From assembly GCA_963969365.1 (NCBI GenBank), contig OZ017747.1, positions 744,001 to 808,000 on the forward strand: a stretch of 64,000 bases of DNA. The letters run 5' to 3'. The DNA comes from Asterochloris sp. CNOR1 (taxonomy: Eukaryota > Chlorophyta > Trebouxiophyceae > Trebouxiales > Trebouxiaceae). The position numbers were made by a program, and so were the translations under genes. Positions 23,634 to 33,800 of the stretch are shown here, in pieces (positions within the stretch are counted from its first letter, which is position 1; the number at the start of each line of letters is the position of its first letter). The notes below the pieces were generated by a model, which did not search any database, was not told where the DNA came from, and worked only from the letters and a program-made list of their open reading frames with translations.

Positions 23634-25339
23634 GCCTGACATGTTTCAAAGCACCTGACATGCTTTAAGACACCACAGTACAAATAGAACTCGATCCCCA
23701 TGCAGCTTGACTCCCCCTTGGCACTAACGCGTAACCCCCTGAATGATCTGTTTGTTGTGTAAGTGCACAGCACTGTTGACATGGCACGGTCCCCTTTGAC
23801 CGCCCCTGCGCCTCCCTGGTTGCTGTGGCTCATGCCCTCCCTGAAGCTGTTCAGTCCGGCATGTGGCTTGATATGCCTGACCTTCCCTGAAGAACAAATC
23901 AGATGCCCTGTAAAGGTGAACAGAGTAAGATGCAAGCCCAGAGATCTATACCATGTGCTGCACATGCTTGCAGTATCGCCTGCATGAGACAGGCAGAGAG
24001 CAGTTGGTGCCCTTCCTGATGCTGCTGGATGATGATGCAGGGGGCAACCAAATCATTTGGGCTTGAGCTATGCAGCATTTTTCTTTCTGTACAGCAGCAG
24101 CAAGGTCAGGTGCCTTTACTTCCCAGGTCTTAAGTCCAATGAGTACCTCCCTGATCATCCAAAGGGCAATGATACCGTGCCTCCAAGTGCAGGTTGTGGT
24201 TTTGCTGAACTTTTGACATGAGCAGGCTGTTCACTGAGGCTGCTTCAGTGGCCCACCAGGGATAAGGTCTGTCATGTGTGCTGCTGGCTGGCAGATGCAT
24301 CAGCTTTGGCAGTGACACTTGTGCAATGGCATCAGTGCCTGATGCTGTCTTGCATGGGCGAGGGTGCACTGTATGACCCTCAAGAAGGCAGTCGCAGCTT
24401 CTAGGCTTTGTACACACCACATCATCAATGGATGCAGGCAGTAAGCATGGGCAGGCCGCCTGGCGGTAGCGACTGTGCAGGCTGGCGTGCCTGCAAGCCG
24501 CACAGGAAGCCCCCAGTGGGTCAGGGTTGCTGCTGGTGCAAGCCCTGCAGCTGCGTCTCTGTGGCTGCAGCGATAATGCGTGAGTGCAGCAGGTCACTTC
24601 TGTGCAGCCCGTAAATTGTGGCAGCTTGCTCCAAGGGCTTTTGCAGGTTGCTCTTCCTTTTGGGTGCTGGCTAGTCTTTCCCAGCTGTGCAGATTATTAC
24701 GGAAGCTGCTGCTTTGTAGCTGCCATCTGGCCTGTCATCTGGGCATCCTGTGCAGATGCAGGGTCTGCTATTCTCCGGCTGTTCTCAATCTGGATGGGCG
24801 TATGCATGCTGCCTGCTGCAGCGACCTGGCAGCTTGGTGTAGCTTGGCCGAAGCTTGCAAATCCGCAAGATGTGCCCTAATCTGCTGCCAATTATGGCAA
24901 AGCAGGGGCTGGGCTATCTGCTGCAGGTTGCCAGGCAGCCAGGCAACACCGAGCTTGCAGGCCGCTGCCAGCACTACACATGGGATGTTTTGCAAGAGGG
25001 TTGTGCAAATGCAGCCCAGTGCTGTCCCTGCCTGCAGGGCTGCACAGGATGACCTGATGGGATGGTTGATGAGACACACAAGCTGGCGCCCAGCACCAAC
25101 AGTGTTACAGCTGGGCAGCAGATGGTGCAGTGTCCCGGGCAGGAGTTCAGGCTGTAGGTCCAAAGGCACACACTCCACAGGTGTGTTGACGCTGCGTCTG
25201 AGGACAGGTGGCAGCTGTTTGGGTTGTCCAAGCTGCTCCCTGGAAGGAAAGTTGGTTGATAATCATCTCCATTGTGTCACAAAGCTTTACTTTGCGCTTG
25301 TTGGACCCGCATCCAGCACCTTCAGCTGCACCAGCCACC
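23634..25339. other. Intergenic stretch between paralogs 2 and 3
   Basis: No recognisable exon, RNA gene or large repeat. TGTAA at about 23756 and again near 23908 could serve 3'-end formation of paralog 2. Open frames on both strands at 24130-25180 are short, Cys-rich and not protein-like. Confidence 0.45.
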
Positions 25340-28300
25340 ATGCGTGCCTCCCTCTGCCTGCTGGCTGCAGCAGCACTGTTAGGTGGGCAGCAGTCTGACG
25401 CGAGGCACGAGCTCAGCTCAAGGCTGAGCACACTGGCCGCTGCAGCCCCCAGCTGCCTGCCTGCCTGCCTGCCTCAAGTATTCTGCCAGTATTGCACAGG
25501 CTGCTGTGAGATGTGAGGTGGTGCTGATGCGCTGAGTCTTCCCGTTGCAGGCCAGGGTGCATGCACTGGGAGGACCCTGCACCAAGCGTTTGCCTCAGCA
25601 GACGCCTCCGCGCAGGCCTCTGGGGCTGCAGCAGAGGTGAGCCGTCGGGGCTTGAGAGGTGCTACAGGTGGCCACTCCATGGGGACAGTCCAAGAGCTTG
25701 GAATAAGCCCAAGTCTGGGTGCTGCCTGCATGATGTTGCTCGCCAGCTTGCATGCATCAGCTTGGGGCTCTAGTGCGAGTCAGTTTGGTGTGCTGGTAAG
25801 TGATTGTCGGGCTGCTCAGGCACACGCGGCAGTACACTTTGGGTCTTTGGCGGCTGCTGCTGAGCCAGGGGAGGGGGGGTGGGGGGGGGGGGGGGGGGGG
25901 GGGGGAGGGGGGGTTGGTGATGGCAAGCAGCGTCTTGTTCTTGCACCTCCTGAGAGCAGGTCGACATCAACATTAGGAGCCACTTAGCATGTGTCTTAGT
26001 CAGGAACTGTTGTCCTGTCAGGCTTTGCTTCCCAGGGTCTGCACTGAGCCAGCAAGAGCAGGGAGGTGCACACAGCATGTCTCTGCTGACAGCTGCCAGC
26101 ATCAGCTGTGTGTGTGAGCCTCGGGGGTTCTTTTGTCTGCACATGTGCTAGGTGATTACCTCTGCTGGTGCTTGCCTGCATCTCAGTGCTGGCAAGTATG
26201 TGCCAGTGCCAGCAGCATGTGCTTGACAAAGTTGTGCTGCAGTGCACCAGCAAAGGAGACAAGGGCCAAGCCTCTGCAGCCTGTGGCTGTTGGCTGTGCC
26301 TGTGCTGCTGCGGCCCCTCACATCTTTTGAAGCGCTTATCTGTGCTGGCAGGAGCACACTTTTGCAATGTCTGATGCCTGGCAGTCTGCTGAGATTATGC
26401 TGCAAAACCTCCTTCTTTCCTGAGTCTCTGTGCCTGCAGCAAAGGGCGCACCCACCACAAGCCCACCAGCCGCCCTCTGGCCCTGCGGTCCTGAGGCTGT
26501 GCACAGGCTTCTGCCACAGTCAAGCCTTTCAGATCACCTGGTGATCTGTGCGCGCAGGCTGCTGCCTCCGCTTCGGCATCTGCCAGCAGCGAGGCAGTCC
26601 CTGTGCCAGTCGCTCAGAAGGTTGATGTTCCTGTTGCGGTGCCGGTGGTGCAGAAGAAGCAGGACATCTTTGTCCCTGTGGTCGTGGCCACGACGCCTGC
26701 ACCAGTGGTGATCATTAGCAAAAAAGGTGGGGACGTGGGTCTCTGCTGTGATTGGGAACGCTCTTGGAGGGCTCTGGGTGCCATCGCTGCTCTGCACTCT
26801 AGTCAGGCCAGTGTGCTGCTTTGCGCACAGAGGCACCAGAATGTGGTGCCCTTATGCTTGGGCAGCAGCACATCTGCGCAGCCACGCAAGGCATGTGTGC
26901 TGCCTGCTCAATACAGTGGCTTGTGGTGCTGTAAGGATGGAGAGCTGCTGGCTGCCTTGCCATTACCTTGGAGTATCTTGTTTGGTGATCTCTCTCGCAC
27001 CTGCTGACCACTTCTGTGGCCATTGCAGCTGAGGCATCTCCTCCTCCCCCAAAAGCATCGCCACCGTGAGTACTGCTGCTGTGCCTGCACCTGACTCTGC
27101 AGCTCTCTCTGTGTTAGCTTGCCAGAGCATGGCAGTCTGTGACCCTGTGCACAGGCTTCGATGCTTCACCATGCATCCTGTTGCTATCTCCTGCCTCCAC
27201 CTGCTGCACACAGCATTCAGTCAAACATTTGAACATGTGCACGTGCTACATCTGCTGCCTCTTGGCACCTGTCCATCTTGCATTGTACCGCTACCTGCTG
27301 AAATGCTGGTTATAAGAACAGTGCCTACTGCTGCCGTACTTGTTGCCACCTCACCTGACTATGGATTTTATTGCATTACACAACAGTGCTTTGTGCTTGC
27401 CTGCAGACCTCCCCCTCCTCCCCCACCACCTCCGCCGCCGCCACCACCACCATCGGTGAGCAGCTGTTAGCCTGGCTTCTGCTCTGCAAGGCCTTCTCTG
27501 GGCGTCTTCCATTGGTGTTGCGCAATGTTGGTCTTCAGCCTGACAGTCTGCACATCACTGCCTGCTGCACACTTATTGCACTGGGCTGGGAGTGCTGCGT
27601 TTTGGGCACCTCTTTGCTTGTTTCTTTGCCAGGGACCTCTGGCCGAACCTGAATGACACCCACCTCAAAAGACATGCTGCACCCGCCTCAATCACAACCT
27701 GCTGCGTAGGGTGCCGCTCTTGATATCTTCATGCTTGCACTGCTGCATATTTTGCACACATGCCATATGACCTGCTCTCCCTCTGACACCTGCCCTGGCC
27801 TTTTCTCCTGCAGGAGGTGATCATCCTGCTCCAAAAGATTTCAGTCGCCCCCGCCCCTCCTGCAGCCAAGAGCGTGGCCACTGCCACCGCCCAGGTGGGT
27901 GCTGGATGTACAGCCGTGCCAGAGGCAGTGCATGCTGAGTACAGCTGTCCTTGTTTGGTTCATGATGCCCTGAGAGAGTTTGGTGCAACACTAGCTGCTG
28001 CCTCCTTCCATTTGCTTGCTGCTGTAAGTCTGCAGTACTCAAGGGGTGGACTCACAGCCTCTTGTCTGTGGCTTGTGCACCCTTGGCTTGTGCAGCAGTA
28101 AGCCCACACCCTTCCATGCCATTCCAAGCCTCAATGCCTGCCATGCAGGCAGCAGCTTCAGCCACAGCAACATCTGCCTCAGTTGTTGCGGTGAGCTGTC
28201 CTGGTACTGATTGCCATGCCAGAGTAGCCTGCCTGATGCGCAGCAGTGGCCATGTGTGATGGCCCAGTTGGCAATTGCTGCCTCCCTTGTCCCTCTTGGT

Positions 28301-30283
28301 CCTGACTTGCCTTGACTGCTTGCTGCACACGCTTCATGCACAGCTGACATGTTGTTGTCAACTCATGCTGCAGGCTGCCCAGGCTGCCGCCTCTGCTTCC
28401 AACACCCCCCAGGCCACCTGCGTTGCAAATGCGGCCGCAACTGCAGCAGCATCTGGAGCTGACGCCTCAGCCACAGCTGAGGCCGCCGCCACTGCAGTGG
28501 CCTCAGGAGGCTCCTGCAGCGCTTACGCCTCCGCAGCTGCCAGCGCCAGCTCTGGCAGCAGCCCCACCCCCCCTGGTGGGTCAGGCACTGCTGCAGCTTG
28601 ACCCCGCGTGCCCTGTCTTGCCTTCATGCACACCTTTGTGTGGTTTGCTGTGTGGGTTTGCTTTTCTGGGTCTGCAGCCTCAGCCCTCCAGTGGGGTGGG
28701 CACAGCTGCATCGTGACCTTTGCTGCGTTGTAATGCCTCTCTGCAGACCCAAGGTGCTTTCTGCATGGCTTACTGCGCTGCCGTGCGGGGCTGACCTTGC
28801 TGACGCGCAGCGGCTGGGGCTTGCTCTCTGCTGCGGCACATGTGTAAACACAAGTCTGGCGGGCTTGCCGCCCTGCGTGTGTGTTGCTTGCTTCCGGCAG
28901 GGCACAATGCTCTCAGCACTGCAGACCTGCACCTCAGCCTGCAGCTGCCCACTCAGCACAGTTGTGACTGTGCTGCCTGCCGTGCAGGTCTCAGCACACA
29001 GTTGTGACTGTGCTGCTTACCACAAGTTGTAACTGTGCCGCCTGCCGTGCAGGTCTCAGCACACAAGTTGTGACTGTGCCGCCTGCCGTGCAGGTCTCAG
29101 CACACAGTTGTGCCAGTGCTGCCGGCTGTGAAGGTCTCAGTACACAGTTGTGACTGCGCTGCCTGCTGTGCAGGCCCACCACCCGCCACTCCTGCGCCAG
29201 TCACCCCAATCACTGCTGCCCCCATCACAGCTGCACCAGGGACAACCGCAGCCCCTGGTACATCCATCGTCCCTGCCACCACTGCAGCCCCGGGGACCAC
29301 CACTGCCCCTGCCACCACTGGTGCTGCTGGGACCACAGCAGCTCCCGGCACAACCACCGCCCCTGCCACAACAGCATCAGGCGCCGTCGTCAACCTGGGC
29401 AACGGGTGAGTGGTGGTGCAGTGTGCCCCATCTGTATGGGTTGAGAGGTGCTGTGAGTGAGGTATGCACGGCAGACAGTCTGCTGCGTAACCCTGCCCAA
29501 CAACTCACGACTCAGTCCATTCATGCATGTTTTGCCTCATGAGAGCTTGCCTTGCTTTTCCACAGGGGATCAGGAGGCCCAGCCACTGGGGCTGGATCCA
29601 CCAGCAATGGTGGCCCAGGATTGGCTGCCGATAATGTCGTCACAGCATCTCCTGGCTCTACAATCAATGGTGGCAACGGCGGCAGTGGCGGGCCTGCTGT
29701 TGGTGAGCTCCTTGTAACCCGAACTGCTGCAGCTGCATCCTGCCGAGGGGTCTGTGACTGTTGCAATGGGCTGCAGGACTCTTGCAAGTTGTGTTGCCCA
29801 GCGATTGCCCACCTAAGTCAGTAAGCCTGCGGCAGATGTTTGTGTGGAAGGTGGCAGACTGCTCTCTGCGGTGGTCTGGCTCTGCAGGGAGCAGTTGGCC
29901 ACCTTCCCACACAAACATCTATTGCAGGCTTGCCACCTTCCACACAAACATCTGCCGCAGGCTTGCTGACCATACTTGCCCATCTGATGAGATGAGCAAG
30001 CAGGTCATCAAGCCTGCAATAGATGTTCATGTGGAAAGTGTATGTTGCTTGGTTCTCAACAAGTATTATCATCACAGTTCTTTGTGCATCTTTGCAGGCA
30101 CGGGGAGCACAAGCAATGGAGGGAGCGGTGAGCTGCAGAATTGCATCGCAGTGTTCAACAAGACTTGATGCAGTCCCTGCTTTGAGTCCACCACTTCCTG
30201 CCACTTTGATGCTTCGCGTCCCTACATCAAAGCTCTCTATGTCTGCAGGCACACTCACTGGCAACACCATCTCAGCCGGTTGA
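25340..30283 (+). CDS. Secreted Ala/Ser/Pro-rich modular protein, paralog 3
   Basis: Twelve exons, 380 aa: 25340-25382, 25551-25636, 26558-26726, 27029-27065, 27407-27455, 27814-27894, 28149-28190, 28374-28575, 29174-29405, 29566-29702, 30098-30127 and 30249-30283. Modules parallel paralog 2: MRASLCLLAAAALLG; TGRTLHQAFASADASAQ; VPVPVAQKVDVPVAVPVVQ and KKQDIFVPVVV; AEASPPPPKASPP and polyproline; EVIILLQKISVAPAPPAAK; AAASATATSASVVA; an Ala block with the same two Cys (QATCVANAAAT, SGGSCSAYASA); a linker of TTAAPGT/TTTAPAT repeats ending AVVNLGNG; GSTSNGGPG, then a short GSTSNGGSG exon; TLTGNTISAG. It is the closest relative of paralog 2. Its introns are the longest and carry a poly-G tract, a tandem array of acceptor-like units and an inverted-repeat cluster. 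Function unknown; extracellular location is inferred from the signal peptide. Confidence 0.87.
25870..25914 (+). repeat. Poly-G tract in paralog 3 intron 2
   Basis: An almost pure G run broken by single T and A residues, with about 25 uninterrupted G from 25881. It could form G-quadruplexes and is a likely site of sequencing length error. It lies inside a 921-bp intron, so the coding frame is unaffected. Confidence 0.9.
28951..29173 (+). repeat. ~40-bp tandem repeat of acceptor-like units before exon 9 of paralog 3
   Basis: About five units of the form CAGCACACAGTTGTGACTG, TGCTGCCTGCCGTGCAG, GTCT, with one internal partial duplication. Most end in a good TGCAG acceptor, and the last is the acceptor actually used for the exon beginning at 29174. 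Confidence 0.85.
29823..30040. repeat. Inverted-repeat cluster in paralog 3 intron 10
   Basis: 29823-29856 and 29931-29964 are perfect 34-bp reverse complements separated by 74 bp. Two more diverged copies lie at about 29897-29931 (same orientation as the right arm) and 30008-30038 (same orientation as the left arm). The core is GGCAGATGTTTGTGTGGAAG. Confidence 0.9.
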
Positions 30284-30866
30284 GCCTGCACATACATCTG
30301 CACAGCGTACAGGGCCCCAGCCTTTCTATCCCATGCCCAGCAGCTGAGAGACCCGACTACCTCAGATGTGGTCCAGTGATATCTACAACATGGTGCCAAC
30401 ATCAGGGGCAGGTCCATCATATGTTTCTGTTTGCACAGAACTCTGTAGACCCGGAAAGTAACCGTGACTGCCCCTGGCTATGTTCTTTTGATGTTTGCTT
30501 CTATTTGCACACAACTGAAGACATGGGAAGTGCCCTTGACTGGCCCTAGCTATGCTTGAGCAAAACAAAGTTGTAATTGTGCGTGGCGTGATTGGTGAAT
30601 GTGACTTTCACATGACACAACGTTGTTCATTGAACAGACGCAGAAGGACAAGTACAGTGGCATGTGGGCACAAGAACTGTAAGCATTTGAGCAGGCAAAA
30701 CAGGAGGGCTTGCGACAACTCTCAGCAGCAGAGCAGGTTGAATGGCTTTGGCCCTAAATGTAACCAACTTGGCAAAGAAAGCAGGGGGTGGTGGATAGTA
30801 GAAGTTCTCAAAAAAGCTGGTCAATCCAAGCAATGTTCTGGGCAGCGAAGGGGGCTGAGAGCAGGC
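30284..30866. other. Convergent intergenic stretch with a diverged ~70-bp tandem duplication
   Basis: Between the stop codons of paralog 3 (plus) and the selenium-binding protein (minus). Two diverged copies at about 30421-30489 and 30490-30555 share TTTGCACA, a GTGACTGCCCCTGGCTATG-like end and similar spacing. No exon was supported. Confidence 0.5.
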
Positions 30867-33800
30867 TTAGGCAAAAATATCGCTGCTGCAGTCTCCGCCC
30901 GGGTAGCGGATCTCATGTGCCAGAACTGGACCATCTGGCTCTGCAGGCAGGGAAATAGGGTCAGCAAAGGGTCGCCTGCAAGCGCACATGTGTGTGCAGC
31001 TGCATGCAAGGCGCAGCTGTTCCAGCAGGCTTGCAGCAGACAGGCAGACCAGCAGGCTTGCAGCAAAGCGCCCCTCACCCCACATCCAGCAGAGCAGCAG
31101 CCAAAACTGGACAAGTGCATGTTCAGCAGGGAACTCGAGCGCCACACCTGCTCCAAAGTCCACAAAGAACTTGTCATTCAGTGTCATGCCACCCTTTTGG
31201 GTGTCCACATCCACTTGGAGCATGTAGGACCCCCTCTGAGCCATCGTACCATAGAACTGCTTATCCCAGGCTGTGAACAGGGAGTTGGTCCTGCAGCGGC
31301 AATGACAGCATCAGTCACACTGTATTGCGTCAGAGTCAGCAGTAAGTCTGGGGTCTGCAACGGACAGCAGAATGGAAGCAGAACTCACACATAGAGCCGC
31401 TTGCCATCCAGGGATAACTGCAGCCACACAAGGGGACGTCAAAGAGGGCAGGTGACTCTCTGATTCTGGGTTGCAAAGAGGGTCGCAGATGTCATGCTGG
31501 TCGCAAATCAGCAACTGCACACACCTGAATCATCTGTGGCCCGCCCTGCAGCGTCTTGCCCTGCACAGTGGGCACCTCCGGAGCCTCCAGGCCGTCAGGC
31601 AGGCCGCTGATGACCTGCAGAGCAACCACAGCACATAGGCCTTGCTGCAGGCAAGGCGCTTCTGCGCAAGCCGGATCCCCCTCACCACACCTTGTCACCG
31701 CATGCAGAGCCAACAGTGTGTGCATGGTGCAAGGCCGGCCATGGTGCTTACTTCAGCCCATCCCTTCCTGCACAAGTATGTGCAAAGCTACAGAGGCAGT
31801 GCCGCAGCGCTGAGCCTGAACTCAGCCCTGCAGACAAGCAGTGGCAGACAGGGCTGCGTTGCTGCACCTTGACAGGACTGCCCTTGCGGATGACGCCGCC
31901 CAACCAGATCCTGGAAGCCACCTTGGGATTCTCAGGGTCACTGATGTCAAGCTGCACCAGGTCCCCTCTCAGCCTGCAGCAGGGCATGAGACTGCTCCGC
32001 CCAGCTGCCCAGCAGAAGGTCTGCAAAGCAGCACCCAGGGCTTCCTGTCATGCAGACGCAATGGACAGCGCTCAAAGTGCTGCCCCTTGCATGGTTGCCT
32101 GCAGGGGGAGAATGCAGCAAGCAGACTGCAGACGCCTCCTGACATGACAGAGAACTCCCCAAGCTGCATCCGATCGGGCCACGCATTGGCTTGAGGCTGT
32201 AGCCCTCCACTTCAGAAGCCACATCAGGCTGCCCAGAGAGTGAGGGGCTGCACCAGCATGCCCTCTCAGGCGGTGAAGCTCCTCACAGGTGACTGTGCTA
32301 CAGTTGGCTGCTCGGGCTGCATGATCGCACGCAGGCCTCGCCCCACAACTGACAGCTTAGCAACAGGGATGAGCCTATCTCATCTTCTTCCTCTGTCTTG
32401 GCACTGACCCCACATGGATGCCAGCGCTACTTCTCTCAGGTACTCACCAGTTGCTGAAATACAAGAAGCGGTCATCCATGCTGATGAGGATGTCGGTTAT
32501 CAGGGGTGGCAGCTCTGGCAGGACCCAGCCCTCCACCTGCAGCACATCACTACATCCTGGGTGGCTGCCATTACCCATCAAGATCGTGATCAAGCTCTGA
32601 GCTTCAAAGGGCATGGCCCACCCACGACTTCCAGATGTTTTCAGCCTGCTGGCTGCATCAGCACACCAGCACCTGTCTGATGTGTGTATACTGGTGGCAC
32701 AACGCAGGAGTGCACACCTTGGTCCACTCCTGGGAGACAGCCACCTTGTGCTTCCACTTGCCGTCTGCACCCTGCAGCACACAGCAGCAATTGCTTGGGG
32801 GGCCGCCTGCGCTTCAAGCTGCCTCCAGTAGAAGCAGACTGCACGACCGGCTGGACGCCAAGATGGAAGTCCACCAGGCAACGAAGGACTGTAACGGTCC
32901 GTTGTCGTGCCCCATGCAGCACTGGGCTGCAGAAGGCCAATTGGGAAACAGTGTAGCCTGATGCTGGTCTGTCTGCCACGCAGTGGCTGCACCCTGGGGA
33001 GTTGTCTCAAGCGCAGCCCGAGTGAAGGCTCGTGGACCAGCTGTGATGCTGTTGCCTGCTTTACTTTGGGTTATGCGCCCGAGCAGGGAACCCTTGACAT
33101 GCCCTCCTGCCTGCAGCCCCTCTAGCCCAGTGCCTGGGGTGCAGCCGCAAGCCACACACCTTGGTGAAGTGGATGATGTTGGAGGACAGGGCCGCCCCCA
33201 CATAGCCATGGAGGGAGCTGGGACTATGCAGGAATCTGGTCTCCAGAGGTATCAAGCCTGCAGTGCGCATTCAGGGGGATGCTTGGCAGTACGCTGGTAA
33301 AGACTGTATTCCAGATGGCCAGCTGGCCTGGGCAGAAACCCGCCACCAGTATGTGATTTGTACCAGACCCCACACGAACAGCTGAGAACTGCCTCATTCA
33401 ATGCATTTGATGCCAAGTTGCGGCCAGAGGATTGATGGGCAGCCCAATCAGAGCAGCCAATCAAGGTCAAGCTGCCCCATTTGCGCATGTGCCACCGTGA
33501 AAGAGGCTTGGGTGCAGGTGGCTGGAGGCTCAAGGTGAGCTGAGACCATGAAGACAGGTCAGCGTCAGCGGCTACATCCAGTGTTCCTGCACAGGATGGA
33601 TTGAAAGCACAGTCCAAGCTGCCGGACAAGGCACCACCGCAGGCCCCACCTGAGCCATCTGTGGTGTGCTTGCTATGGAACTCAGACAGGCTATGCATCT
33701 CGTATCTCCTTCTGCTCATGCACCGGTCCTGTTTCAAGGCAGCAAGAGCCCACCTGCTGAGCCCAGCTTGATGCTCTGCACCAGCTTCCGCTCTTGCCAG

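Noticed and set aside
30552-31394. 280-codon open frame on the plus strand
   Set aside because: Overlaps, in antisense, the conserved end of the selenium-binding protein; no domain or homology pattern.
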